Origin: Artemisia argyi | Lineage: Eukaryota; Streptophyta; Magnoliopsida; Asterales; Asteraceae | DNA: 64,000 bases | Reading direction: 5' to 3' | Assembly (NCBI GenBank): GCA_030686995.1 | Contig: CM060692.1 | Span: forward strand, 124,305,296 to 124,369,295 | Shown: positions 1-10,617 of the stretch, one piece after another | Layout: every line of letters starts with the position of its first letter | Position numbering within the stretch: position 1 is the stretch's first letter | Made by a program: the position numbers and the translations under genes | Notes under the pieces: model-generated | Database searches by the model: none | Told to the model about the DNA's origin: nothing | Seen by the model: only the letters and a program-made list of their open reading frames with translations

Positions 1-1438
1 GGGACAGTAGGTATATCAAAAGTTTCAAAAACCATTTCCAAGTCTCTAAATTAGTTCCATCCTCCATCAAACCACTTTCAAACACCACAAAGCTAATCTA
101 ATCCTACCATACACCTTCTTAGGGTGTCATGGGTCCTTAAACATCATCAAACCACTAGGTCTAACAAGGGTTTCTTATGTGTCCATTTCTAGGGCTTTAA
201 AGTTAATATATACAAAAATGGAGTGGTACAAGTTGATGCATGTATAAGATCTTGTAAGAAAATTATATGAACATAATAATAACTTGTAAAAATCATGAAA
301 ATGAGTTTGTTTACTTACTTGATGGTTTAGAGAGTTTAGATGATAAAAAGCCTACTAATCCTTGAGTTTTTATTTCAAAACTCTAACAAGGATGATTATA
401 TTAACTAGTTTATGACAAGATCTTGTAAAAATTATCCTCCTTGCTCCTTGATCACCTTGGATCGATCCACACACAAGAGAAAATGAAGAGAAAAAGCTTT
501 CTAGTTGTAAGTAAAAGTATTTTTGTGATAAGTAAGTGAAAAAGTTGAATATATATATGTTAGACAAAAGTTTGGTGTACAATAAAGAGTGTTGGTGAGA
601 AATTAAAGTTTGAAGACTTTTAGGGGGGGGGGTTGGCCGGTTCTAGGGGAGGGAAAAGGGGAATTGGTCTAGATTTAATTAGGAAAAGTTAGTGGTAATG
701 TGTAGTTTAGTTAGTTTTAAGTTTAGTCGGGTACCGGGTTAACTAAAAATAAATTTTATTGAAGTTATTCGGGACGTAATAAAGTCGTAAAAATTGTAAA
801 AATATGCCGGGTACAAGTACGGAGAGTTTGGGTGATTATCGTTCAATTTTGGTGAAAACCGTCGTTATTAAGTTAAACGTACGATACGTAATAAATAAAT
901 TTCCAAAATACCGGGTAAATTAATATTATAATTTTTATATTATAAAAATGAATATAAAAATATATTGGGATCATAGTCGGAAGTGTCGGACGTGTTAGTC
1001 ACATTTATAGTTCGCGTATTAGCGTTTATTTAAAATAAACGTACGTAAATCGTTAATCGTACCAAAAGTATAAATTTAAGTATCCTACGAGTGGAATAGT
1101 ATGCAAGTGCCCAAATGATGATATGCAGACTATTTCTAGCCTGTATGAAATGTCCCTGGTAATAATGCATGAATTCGCTTCTGAACCAATACGGTTACGC
1201 GAATTTGAACACACGTAAACTAAATTTACGATGACATGAATAATGCACGTGAATAGTGGTTTTCTCTCGGGAATGAATAGTGTCAAGTGAATAGTAAAAT
1301 TTCTGAATATGTCTCGGAATGTCAAATTGACCTCAAAAACGATGAATAGTGATCGATGAATAGTAAATGATGAATAGTAACTTATGAATAGTAAATTGTC
1401 GAGGTTTGGAAAATGATCGGAAATTACGAGTTGTGACA
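1..1438 (-). mobile_element. Partial LTR G (Ty3/gypsy-like), cut by the window edge
   Basis: Read on the minus strand, an LTR begins at 1438 with TGTCACAACTCGTAATTTCC and runs leftward out of the window. Just inside the terminus are several copies of ACTATTCAT (about 1290-1400). The same motif follows the termini of LTR families S and E1 (TGTAACAATTCGCAATTTC), so G looks like a cousin of those. A G homopolymer lies near 627-635. Short open frames here (such as 1053-1439) have no recognisable protein content. The other end, the internal region and the target duplication lie outside the window, so whether this is a solo LTR or one end of a full element is open. Confidence 0.6.
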
Positions 1439-2084
1439 TCCTCTCATAAACGTTCTCGGCAGATTGCTAAGATCTGCGAAGGACTCGATAATTTACAGCT
1501 GGTGTCCATTGATGTAGAACACCAGTTGTAGAAATACTAAGTGTTCCTAGGAGATCTTTGATGTATCTCGAGGCTCTAGACTCTATAATTGCACACTTAG
1601 GTTTCCTATATGGAGACTAGGGAGGGGTCTCCTGCTTCAATATCAACCGTCACTAAGAGATAGGTCGATAGGTTACGCTGGTTCCCCGTGAGAATGAAAC
1701 AAGTCCTTTTAAGAGAACTTGAGTGGTTAAGAAGGTTTAGTGCATTGCGTCACTGGGTCCATGATGACTTTGTCTTCAATACCCGTGTTGTCTTTTGCAA
1801 CAACCAGTAGCATACGTATTGAACCCGGTGTCTGCCCTAAGGTTGAACATATGGAGGGCTATTTCTTTTCACCCTTTTCTTTACTTTTCTTTTTAATTCT
1901 TCAACCCCTTCTTTCCCATTCATTCTTTTCTCCTTTTTTCGTATCATACCTAAGGACTTCTAATTCTAACTATGGGAGATGTCCTTGGGTAGATCCCTCC
2001 GGCTCTGGCGGATCATAGGACGGTTATTCCTATCTTAATCACCTTATAACTCCGACAGTAGCCAAGAAATCTTTGATTGAAAAT

Positions 2085-2133
2085 CTCTCAAAGTGTTTGT
2101 GATAATCAAATATTTTGGTTAACACTTTGAGAG
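2085..2133. repeat. Inverted repeat with perfect 13-bp arms
   Basis: The arm CTCTCAAAGTGTT at 2085-2097 is exactly complementary to AACACTTTGAGAG at 2121-2133, with a 23-base loop. It lies just left of a purine tract (minus strand) near 2156. Confidence 0.8.
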
Positions 2134-2763
2134 TTTTGTGTACACTTTTTGAAGGGCTCCCCCTGCACATGTGCTCATAAGTATTTAATAAATTTGCACA
2201 TGCGGGAGGAGCAAGCATTTTGAATTGATCCATTTTCCGTGAACAAGACCGATTCGAGACACGCTTACATCACTAGATAAACTAGCTTGAAGTTATTACC
2301 CGACCTGGTCAAGTCCACAGAAAGTTTCTCGAGACGGTACATTTCTACTAAGACAAATCCTTTTCGAGACACGCTTACGTGGTTAGTTAAAGAGATACAT
2401 TGTCAGCTTTTAGGTGACAACTAGCTCTAGTAACTAACTTGATGTTATTACCCGTCGAGGATAAGTCTTTTCGATATTACTAACTTTTATTGTCTCGTCA
2501 ATTCCTGGGTCAATACTGAGTCTAGCTCACACATGATACAACTTTTAAGCTTTGACTTCGTATATTTTAATCACTTTTTCATTTTCTCCCCCTCAAAAAT
2601 AGCATATAAAATGATGTTTTTGACAATCTTTTAGATTAAAATATGCCTTTTGAGTCTTACGGGGAGATTCACCAAGAACTTTTGATTTAGAGCAAAGTAT
2701 TTTGTTTTGACAAGTGCTCCCCCTCAACAAGTGATTAGGTCTTATTGAGGTGAAATACTTGTC

Positions 2764-2816
2764 CTTTTGAGCAGAATTATGAAAATCATAAATGTTTGAT
2801 TAATTCTACTCAAAAG
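2764..2816. repeat. Inverted repeat with 16-bp arms, one mismatch
   Basis: CTTTTGAGCAGAATTA at 2764-2779 pairs with TAATTCTACTCAAAAG at 2801-2816 with one mismatch and a 21-base loop. A polypurine-like tract (minus strand, complement of CTCCCCCTC) lies about 45 bases to the left. Confidence 0.8.
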
Positions 2817-2965
2817 TAAGAAGCCTTCGCTCCTTATATTAGGATTGAGGCACTGATGCGTACCTCAGGGTCCTTTCTTTACAAGTTCGGGTTGTGCATT
2901 GTAATGCGTGCACAAGCCGTAATGACGTATAATATTGGCAAATCAAATCAAACTCTTACAATTTT

Positions 2966-3676
2966 CTACCATTCAGGTCTCTGAAATGTCATCACCGAAA
3001 ATTTTGTTCTTCCTCCAACATAGCTTTCCAATCTCCGAAACTGATCCCTGCGCTTCAACCGGTTCTCAATCCTTGTAATGAATCTGCGAGCATCCCTGGT
3101 CTCATCGGTGTTCCATCTTTTGGATTTCCCCAGTGCTATGTCATTGATTCTGCTTTTGATTCCATCTCTGACGAACTTCAAGGTTTCATCACAGAACTTA
3201 TGTATTTCTTTGTAGCCCATGAAGCAGTTTCGACCGTTGACACTGCGGTAAGTGAACCCGAATGCCGGATGCCTGATCAAGGTGTATTGAGGTAGATGTT
3301 GAAGGTCGGGGATGTCAAACATGTTAGGTTTGGTGAGATTCAGCTTCTTCTAATAACTTTCCACTCCTAGTTGAAGATCTTCTACTCGTTCTCTGATAAC
3401 TATCTGCCTGATGAAGATTAGGAGAGCTTGGATAAAGGCAAGCTGCATCTCTTTGGGCAAGTTGCAAAGCTTTCCTTGAACTTTGAGCAGGTACATATCT
3501 TCTATGTCATTGAGGAGTAGTCGTGGAAAGTCTGACTCGGAAATATCATACTCCTTTTCATCAAGTCTTTTGAGTGTGATTTTGCTGAGGAAGGGGTACC
3601 CAAAGTGAGTGACAGTCGAAATGAACTGAATTGAGACTATCTTCAAGTCACTTGCATCTCTTTGGGCAAGTTGCAA
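2966..3676 (-). pseudogene. Accessory gene of A, C-terminal region, last part
   Basis: Two open segments (3350-3676 and 2966-3322) share one frame and are separated by a TAG at 3350. They hold the motif Phe-Pro-Arg-Leu-Leu-Leu-Asn-Asp-Ile-Glu-Asp-Met and end with Leu-Glu-Ser-Tyr-Val-Gly-Gly-Arg, typical of the end of this accessory family as I recall it. The terminal TAG at 2966 is probably the genuine end. The TAG at 3350 falls where I would expect a Gln codon, so it is consistent with a C-to-T change. Confidence 0.55.
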
Positions 3677-3695
3677 AGCTTTCCTTGAACTTTGA
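3444..3695. repeat. 43-bp direct repeat inside the accessory gene of A
   Basis: The same 43 bases (beginning TGCATCTCTTTGGGCAAG) occur at 3444-3486 and 3653-3695, 209 bp apart. The left copy lies in a plausible coding context. The right copy breaks the frame, so the right one looks like the inserted or templated copy. Confidence 0.85.
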
Positions 3696-4722
3696 TGTAT
3701 ACCGTAGAGTGCGTTCCGGTCATAGTCAATAATTTTTCGATGAATAAGGCTGAGGCTTCTTCTTCGATGGCATTGTTGAGATATCGAGCTGCAGGGAGAA
3801 AGGCAAGTGATGTGATGTACTTCTTCTCAATCTTGCTGCCGAGTGTCAGAAATTCCAAGTCGGTGTTGAAGAAGAACTTGTAAGGGATCTTTGGTTCCTT
3901 AGGCTTCCCAATCATCGGTAGTGGTTTCGACCAGCCGGTAATGTATGGTGCGGCTTTCCTTGTGACCGGATCGACATAAGATTCCGGATTGATCCAGTAA
4001 ATATTGCTTGACATAGCTCGAGCAATATTTTCTAGATGGTACTCAAGTTCGATGGAGTTAGCAGACCGATCTTTCAGAAGATTGAACACATCATTCTTGA
4101 TTCTTCGTAGCTCTTTCTTGTTCATCTTTTTCATCCGAAACTTATGCTGAATCAATTGAGCGTATTCCACTGTTCGACCATCTTGAGGTTCTTGATTGTC
4201 TGCAAGTGGCGGTTGCGAACTAATCATCTTTTCAAACCAGGAGTATTCGGCAGTATCGTCTTGGTCTAGCCATTTGAGGACGATTTTTGGTTTCTTGGGT
4301 TCAGTGCCTTTTGATGAGGTGTCCGGTTTGTGCTGATGATGTTTTTGCTTCCTTTCTTTCTTCTTCTTAGATGACGGTTCTGGTACTTCATCGGGCTGAG
4401 GAATCTCGTCACCACCTGTGTATTCGAAGTGGTCGTTTGCTTTGGGAGCCGAACCAGATGCCTTAGGTTGTTGTGAGGATGTAGTTGTTGTTGGAGGGAT
4501 GACCGGTGTTTTTGATTAACATGAGGGTCCTTCGGCTTGTTTCTGTTTCTTTGCCTGAGAATTAGGATCCCTGTCTTCATCATCTCTTGGACGTTTCAGT
4601 TTGTCAGCCTCTGTGCTGCAATTCTCTTTTGTCATTTTAGCTTTCAACGCTTCCAGGACTTTAGCTTCTTCCGGCGATAATGAGAACTTGCTTGCCAGTT
4701 TGTCCAATAGCTGAGTTTCCAA
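3643..4722 (-). pseudogene. Accessory gene of A, C-terminal region, first part
   Basis: The frame runs from 4722 through a TAA near 4516 and on past 4227 to 3643. The overlapping frame at 4266-4583 is Arg/Gln-rich and is a shadow. The conserved-looking part (about 4227-3700) has a Phe-Phe-Asn-Thr-Asp-Leu-Glu-Phe-Leu motif and an Ala-Ala-Arg-Tyr motif that I associate with the C-terminal domain of this Asteraceae family. The frame ends inside a duplicated 43-bp block, after which the correct reading continues in another frame. Confidence 0.55.
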
Positions 4723-4788
4723 TTCGTCCAGAGAAAGTCCTGGTAGTGGAACAGTTGACTTGTCAGCTCGAAGAGTAAATGTGGTCGA

Positions 4789-5397
4789 TCAGATTACTTT
4801 CTTGACAGCTTGCTTTGCGAACTTGGTGAGTTCATCTCTCATGGGTGCCAGCAGATCTTTCAACTCAGCAACTAAGTGTTGTTCCATGTATTGGTGTGCT
4901 TGAGCAGCCAATGTGGCTTCCAAGTTCTCTTGCACATCCTTAGCTAAGAAGGTGTCAACCTTATCTTGAAGTTCCTGGACATTAGAGTTGAGCTTTGTCA
5001 GTTCAGCAACTTGGCTTGCTAGTACTGCAACCTGATCTTCCAGTCTGCTTTTCTTCTTTTCATGTACTCTTCTAAATGCTGACTTTAGCAACTTAGATGC
5101 AGCAGAGACTTTGGTGCTTGGTTTCTTGATAGATTTGTCGTGGGTAGATTCGGATGCAGGAGGTGATGATTGTGAAGATTCAATGTTGGTAGTAACATCC
5201 TTATCATCTCCTCTCTGTGATTCGGGTTCTTCAACATCTTTAGCTTTGGATGCTTCCTCTTTCAACCTCTGTTCTTCAGCAAGTTTGTCAGCCTCGGCTT
5301 TAAGCCTTAAATCTTCAGCAAGCTTGGCTTCTTGTTCTCTTTTCAACTTTTCTTCAGCCAGCTTGGCTGCCTCTTTAGCCTTCCTACTTTCTTCCAT
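4789..5397 (-). pseudogene. Accessory gene of A, Lys/Glu/Ala-rich coiled-coil segment
   Basis: About 200 residues dominated by Ala, Glu, Lys and Leu in heptad-like order (for example EEKLKREQEAKLAEDLRLKA), followed by a Ser/Lys stretch and a second helical block. A coiled coil is the natural reading. It is in frame with the upstream segment across stops at about 5434 and 5416, and with the downstream segment across a TGA at 4789. Confidence 0.55.
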
Positions 5398-5433
5398 TCG
5401 TATTGTCTCTTCCAGTCAGGCTTGTGCAAGTTC

Positions 5434-6597
5434 TTAAAGTCTAGCCTCCTCAGCTTCTTGCTTTTTCCTTAATTCTTCTTCTTGAGCCCTTTCTCTGAGC
5501 TCCATTTCTTCCATAGACATTAACTGTGGAGCATCAGTCTCCATGGGATCTTCCTCTTCCTCTTCTCCCGTTGCTGAAGCATTAGTCATTTCAATGTCTG
5601 TGGGAGATACCGAAGGATTGTCGTAGACGACCAAGTCAGTATTGATTCCTGTAGCAGTATCAGGAATGCTGTTAGATCCGCCAGCTTCGGTAGTATGAGA
5701 GAACACTGGAGGTGGAGGGAGATCAGCATTGAATGCATATATCTTACTGTGGAGGAGACCCAGATTGAGAGCTCTTTCATTTTCTTCTTCAACTGAAAGG
5801 CCTATGTTTGAATGAGCAGTCTCTTGTTCAGCTGTCATCGGTTCCTTCATCTTCTCTCTCCTAATCCTTTCTTCTTCCAAGATAGTCTGTGCTTCAGTGA
5901 ACGGTCTTTGATTGAGATACGATGGGTATTCAGCATTATCAGCAAACTCATCAATGTTTTTCTCCCAATCTTCGAAAGTCAAGTCTTTATCATCAATGTC
6001 TTCAAGGTTGACATTCTCGGTGATATTGGCAAAGGCTTCCCTGTAAACTGGACCTTCGTCGGAGTTAGACGGTTTTGGAGAAGATTGTGGTGAGGGAAAC
6101 CACCCAGGTTCAGGAATGGATGCGGGCTTCTTGACAGGAGTCCTTCTCTTGAGAGTACCCTTCTTCTTATGAGTAGACTTGGTAGAACTGCCGGAGTTCC
6201 CAGTTTTGCTACCTTTCTTTCCTTTCTTCTGCATGAATGAAGGTAGAACAACTTCGTCCAGGAAACCCACTTTGTCTGCTTCAAGAGCTTGAAGGTAGTA
6301 CTTGAAATTCGGGCAAAGCTTCACTTTGTCATTTAAGAGACAGTCGGGAAATTTCTTTCCTTGCTTGCGTGTGCTGGTGTCGAGTCTCTTGATGATCTTG
6401 AGAGTATCTTCATTTCTGAAAGTATTCTTATCTTTGTCATCAAGTCTCTGTGGGATATCGTCATACTTACGAAGGAAGCTTTCGATGAGTAGTTTTGTGA
6501 AACGGACAAATGGAATGTTGGTGGTCTTGTGTTGAATGTGCCACACAAGGTCTTCCCAAATGATGCTGGCATAATCTACTTTCTTTACATTTGCCAC
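5434..6597 (-). pseudogene. Accessory gene of A, central linker segment
   Basis: In frame with the N-terminal segment, this 387-residue stretch starts with a globular part (about residues 1-125). It passes into a Ser/Lys/Pro-rich basic linker, then an acidic part with repeated Glu/Asp and a Glu-rich run near residue 350. The open frame has no ATG of its own at the left edge, consistent with a single longer gene broken by a stop at 6619. No known domain is recognised. Confidence 0.55.
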
Positions 6598-6618
6598 TGC
6601 CCAGAAGAGTTTGAGGTG

Positions 6619-7182
6619 TTAGAGCTTGGGGTGTTCATGGCCAGTATCTCTGCCAGATAGGGATTTGGCAATCAGAATATACAGGGTTCTCCAAGGTTGT
6701 GGAAGAAATCTGATGTTGACCCTAGAATGTCTTGTGACTACTTCTTCTGATTCATCATAGCCGATATCCCGTAACCACTCTATCAGCTCTTCTTCGGTGG
6801 GTACTTGATCATATTCTTCATCTGGGCCGAGTTCTGGTAACCCAAGAACATTCCTTAGTGTGTCTATATCCACAGTAACCTGACGGTTATGAAGCATACA
6901 GGTGAAGGAAGCCTCCCCAAGATCTAGCTGAAGTGTATGCCAAAACTGGTGGATGTAGAAGCAGGAGACTGAGGCTGACTTGGTGAATAACAGCTTGTTG
7001 GGGTGATATAGGAGAGCATCCACTGCAACAATACATGAGGATTCGTTGCAAGTGATTTTGTTGAAGTTGATTCGTAGGTTGTTCTTGCCTATCTTCCTAG
7101 TGTAATCAGCTGGAAAGGTCTCTTCCCATGAAAGTTTTGGTTCAGGTTCTGGTCCATATGGAATGTCATTGTGTTCTGCCAT
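6619..7182 (-). pseudogene. Accessory gene of A, N-terminal domain
   Basis: This 187-residue open segment begins with the ATG that starts the accessory gene. It contains a hydrophobic/aromatic stretch with a Phe-Trp-His-Thr motif near residue 80, then a segment ending in Trp-Leu-Arg-Asp-Ile-Gly-Tyr. The first accessory segment of element B (27075-27449) has the same succession: Phe-Trp-Ala-Thr, then Ala-Leu-Arg-Asp-Ile-Gly-Tyr. The two genes therefore look homologous. The segment ends in TAA, but the frame continues directly into the next segment, so I take the stop as a mutation. Confidence 0.6.
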
Positions 7183-9057
7183 CTGAATTGATCACAAACA
7201 AATACAAACATGGCAATGGTTTACTGTGTTAGCTCAGACATAAGATTACATGATTGTGCATATTATTGATTGATCAATGGATGTTTGTGTGTGAAAAACT
7301 TATGTTATATGACAAACTTGAGTTATTATCACATGGTAGAATCTTCTAACAATTAAGTTACAACATAAGTTTATCATAACAAGAGGTTACACTTTGGAAA
7401 TTTTACAACACTTAGAAAATTTCATGAATTGGACAAGTTTACGCGTAAGTGGAACAGTCTACGCATAACTTAGATTAAGTGTAAGAAGTGAAGTTTGGCG
7501 TAAGAGCAAAAGCTACGCGTAACATTATATGTTATGCGAAATGTAAATCTTATGCGTAGGCTCAATCTTACGTGTAGGATAAAAATCTTAGGCGTAGGAT
7601 ATGAGCTTATGCAAAGGATTAACCTTAAGCGTAAGATATAATTTACGCGTAGGTTTTGACTTATGCGTAAGATCAAAAGTTATGCGTAAGAATATCATTT
7701 ATGCGTAAACATTGTCTTATCCAAGACAATGTTTTTCAATGAGTCGAATCTTACGCCTAAGATTCAATCTTACGCGTAGGATGAACAACTTGCGCGTAAA
7801 AACGCCATTTTCCAGAAAATCACCTTAAGTAATTAGAGTTGTTTGATTCCTGAAAGTGTACAAAACATAACCACTGATCAATATTCATTCCCACACACTT
7901 AATATGCATATTATTATGCGTAAACATGCCTAAAGCTGAGTTACGCGTAAAACCGTATGAACACTTAATCACAAATAGGTTCAATCATGTTACTGGGTAG
8001 TGATAAACATAGGGCAAGTGTTTCTAACACCCTAAGGAGCATATGGTTCAAATTATAACACTAATCGACTACAGAATCACAAGGTCAAATCTGCTTGTGC
8101 ATTCGAACCCTAAATCGATGATTCATGATCAATACAAGTAATTGAAACAATTAACCCATAATAGCATGATCCTAGGCATACATGAACACTATCCCCATTA
8201 CCAATTTCAATCCAAACGCACAAACTCAAGAACCCCTAAATGACTCGTATGAACCCTAATTCACAATCGATCACTTGATGTTTCTGGGTGAGATTAAAGT
8301 TTAGAAACATGTTTATAATCATCTTAAGACCATTTCCCATCAACCAATTCAACCATAACATCAACAATTTTCTGGGTTCATGATTTACGCATAACCCTAG
8401 ATCTAATTAATTGATTATGACAAATTAAGCCGTTGGATTGTTATGAAATTTAAAACCATTGTTTATAAACATGATCAAAAACATTTGACACTTACAGATT
8501 CGAAGATTGATGCACGGATTTGATGAATGATTGTAAGTCGTTAGATTGAGTAGGTGAAAGTGTTATTACTTTTTGCAGGTGGTAGTAAATGCGTGGTCAA
8601 GGTAGTTTTGACCAATGGTAAAACTAGTTTGGTCTTTTGACACAAATGGCCCCTTAACCTTAACTTACATACACACCTAATGCCTAAACACATTATCTCA
8701 TTTAACTTTCGTTAATAACACCAAGTTATGACGAGAACAACTTGTGGAATTTCACTCCCCCTCGACCTTAGACCGTAGTCTTAAAAAATCATAAAAATTT
8801 ATTATTTTTGGTCAAGGTGAGTGACCCGAAATACTTTTGATGCATCCTTTGAAGATAAAACGTAATATTTTTGGTAAAAATGCAAGTATAAAATTTAATA
8901 TTTTTGTAAAAAATTTTAAAATGCTTTTCCTCCCCCTCAACACTTATTTTGAATAATTAAAGACGTTTTTCAAACATTAGTGTTGAAAAGAAAGGTATAT
9001 ACTTGCATTTTTTTTTTATTGAAAAATATTTACAAAGATAGTTTTGATGTTTGACGA
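7183..9057 (-). other. Spacer of A between pol and accessory gene: leader-like motif array and purine tracts
   Basis: No coding frame is evident. Going away from pol on the minus strand, there are two purine tracts (complements of CCTCCCCCTC at about 8926-8938 and CTCCCCCTC at about 8753-8763). Then comes AT-rich DNA, then an array of about 18 degenerate TTACGCGTAAG motifs (7440-7960), and finally the ATG of the accessory gene at 7182. The resemblance to the leader ahead of gag suggests this is a second leader or promoter; that is inference. Confidence 0.55.
7440..7960. repeat. Array of degenerate TTACGCGTAAG motifs, copy 1
   Basis: By eye there are about 18 occurrences of a near-palindromic 10-11-mer (variants TTATGCGTAAG, TTAGGCGTAGG, TTACGCCTAAG) in about 520 bases, with irregular spacing of roughly 8-40 bases. 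It precedes the accessory gene just as a similar array precedes gag of the same element. Confidence 0.8.
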
Positions 9058-10617
9058 TCAATTGTGTTTTAAAAACTTTTCCAGATCATCTGGAGTTAAA
9101 CATCGCATACTAATTTGGAGAACTAGACTAGCAAACCTTGATGGTGCTAAGGATTTGGTAAGTAAGTCCGCCAATTGGTACTCAGTCCCAACAAAATAAA
9201 GTTCAACGGTACCCTTTTCCACATGCTCTTTGATGAAGTGATATCGGAGATCGATGTGTTTGGATTTGCAATGATGTACTGTGTTGCAGGAGATCGCAAT
9301 TGCACTTTTGGAATCACAGTAGATAGGAATCTTGTTCAATAGGTAGCCATATTCCTTAAGTTGTGATCTCATCCAAATGACTTGAGCACAACAAACAGAC
9401 ATGGCTACATATTCAGATTTTCTAGACGATAGTGATGTGCAGTCCTGCTTCTTTGATTGCCATGACACAAGTTTGTCTCCGAGAAATTGTAATCCACCAG
9501 ATGTACTTTTGCGTGTGTCTAAACATCCTGCATGGTCAGCATCTAAAAAATCAATTAGTTCAAATCCAGAATCCTTCGGATACCAGATTCCCAAGTTAAT
9601 GGTTCCCTTTATGTATCGAAGGATTCTTTTGACTTCACTGAGGTGTTTTTCAGTTGGTTTGGACTGATAGCGAGAGCACATGTAGACAGCAAATACTATA
9701 TCAGGTCTACTAGCTGTGAGATACATGAGGGACCAAATCATACTTCGGTATTTGGTAGGGTCAACTGGAATCCCATGTAAATCAGCATCTAGTTTTGTGG
9801 TATAGACCATTGGTGTATTATAAGTATCACAAGTCATCATTCCATGTTTCTTTAAAATTTCAAGAGCATATTTGGACTGATTTAAAAAAATTCCACGGGG
9901 TGATTGATGAACTTGTAGTCCTAGAAAGAACGAAAGTTCACCCATCATGGACATTTCAAAATTGTCTTTCATTAATTTTGCAAAATCATTAGAGTAACTT
10001 CTTTTTGTTGAGGCAAAAATAATGTCATCGACATATATTTGAACAACAAGTAAGTCCTCCCCGTAGGTTTTTGTAAATAGTGTTGGATCCACCGATCTTT
10101 TAGAAAATTTATTGGCCAGCAAGAAAGTGGACAGTTTGTCATACCACGCCCGTGGGGCTTGCTTAAGTCCGTAGAGTGCCTTTTTGAGTCGGTAAACGTG
10201 ATTAGGACGCTCAGGATCAATGAAGCCGTCTGGTTTGCTAACATAAACTTCTTCACGGAGTTCTCCATTAAGAAATGCTGTTTTCACATCCATTTGGTAA
10301 ACCACCATGTTCCTGTGTGCAGCATAGGCCAAAAAAATTCGAACAGCTTCATGTCTAGCCACTGGAGCAAAGGATTCAGCAAAATCAAGTCCTTCTAGTT
10401 GAGAGTATCCTTTCGCTACAAGGCGTGATTTGTTACGTATGACATTGCCTTCAGCATCTAGCTTATTCTTCCAAATCCATTTTAACCCAATGACAAAGAT
10501 TCCGTCAGGTCTTTCAACTAATTCCCAGACTTCTAATCTTATGAATTGCTGAAATTCCTCTTGCATAGATTCAATCCAGTTGTCATAAGTCATTGCTTCT
10601 TTGATGTTCTTAGGTTC
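9058..10617 (-). CDS. Element A pol, reverse transcriptase-RNase H part
   Basis: The open frame of 535 codons (10665-9058) encodes copia RT followed by RNase H. RT shows the catalytic Asp of the Met-Asp-Val-Lys-Thr-Ala-Phe motif (residue 126) and an intact Tyr-Val-Asp-Asp box (211-214). RNase H shows Asp-Ala-Asp-His-Ala-Gly (375-380) and a Ser-Glu-Tyr segment (417-419). The first 16 codons, including the ATG, come from solo LTR S (10618-10665). The genuine pol sequence begins at 10617 and connects in frame to the protease-integrase frame at 13642. It ends at 9058, ahead of purine tracts. The lack of stops suggests a fairly recent element. Confidence 0.85.
   Translation of the reverse strand, partial: EPKNIKEAMTYDNWIESMQEEFQQFIRLEVWELVERPDGIFVIGLKWIWKNKLDAEGNVIRNKSRLVAKGYSQLEGLDFAESFAPVARHEAVRIFLAYAAHRNMVVYQMDVKTAFLNGELREEVYVSKPDGFIDPERPNHVYRLKKALYGLKQAPRAWYDKLSTFLLANKFSKRSVDPTLFTKTYGEDLLVVQIYVDDIIFASTKRSYSNDFAKLMKDNFEMSMMGELSFFLGLQVHQSPRGIFLNQSKYALEILKKHGMMTCDTYNTPMVYTTKLDADLHGIPVDPTKYRSMIWSLMYLTASRPDIVFAVYMCSRYQSKPTEKHLSEVKRILRYIKGTINLGIWYPKDSGFELIDFLDADHAGCLDTRKSTSGGLQFLGDKLVSWQSKKQDCTSLSSRKSEYVAMSVCCAQVIWMRSQLKEYGYLLNKIPIYCDSKSAIAISCNTVHHCKSKHIDLRYHFIKEHVEKGTVELYFVGTEYQLADLLTKSLAPSRFASLVLQISMRCLTPDDLEKFLKHN

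Larger units (their letters stand above)
1439..2965 (-). other. Non-coding 3' region of element A, downstream of the accessory gene
   Basis: No convincing reading frame is present. On the minus strand the stretch contains purine tracts of the kind that prime plus-strand DNA synthesis (complements of CTCCCCCT near 2156, 2586 and 2717) and two strong hairpins (2085-2133 and 2764-2816). It should lead to the 3' LTR of A, but the sequence is cut by LTR G at 1438. Small open frames at 1740-2018 and 2039-2233 have no recognisable content. Confidence 0.45.
2966..7182 (-). pseudogene. Accessory gene of element A (copia-associated, unknown function), broken
   Basis: One frame starting at ATG 7182 stays in register to about 3643. 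It is interrupted only by in-frame stops (about 6619, 5434, 5416, 4789 and 4516) and then loses frame at a 43-bp duplication. The last part continues in another frame through a further stop at 3350 to a terminal TAG at 2966. Layout: an N-terminal globular part, a Ser/Pro/Lys-rich linker, an acidic then Lys/Glu-rich coiled coil, and a C-terminal globular part ending in a Leu-Glu-Ser-Tyr-Val-Gly-Gly segment. I recognise this as a family common next to copia pol genes in Asteraceae; its role is unknown. No protease, RT, integrase or clear envelope features (signal peptide, transmembrane helix) are seen. Confidence 0.7.

Noticed and set aside
1053..1439. 128-codon minus-strand frame
   Set aside because: Covers the end of LTR G with ACTATTCAT repeats; no protein features.
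4266..4583. Arg/Gln-rich 105-codon frame
   Set aside because: A shifted shadow of the accessory gene of A; the real frame continues through 4516 to 4227 with a single stop.
2966..7182. Accessory gene of A as a retroviral-type envelope gene
   Set aside because: Position fits, but no signal peptide, transmembrane helix or cleavage site is visible; it is mostly charged and coiled-coil.
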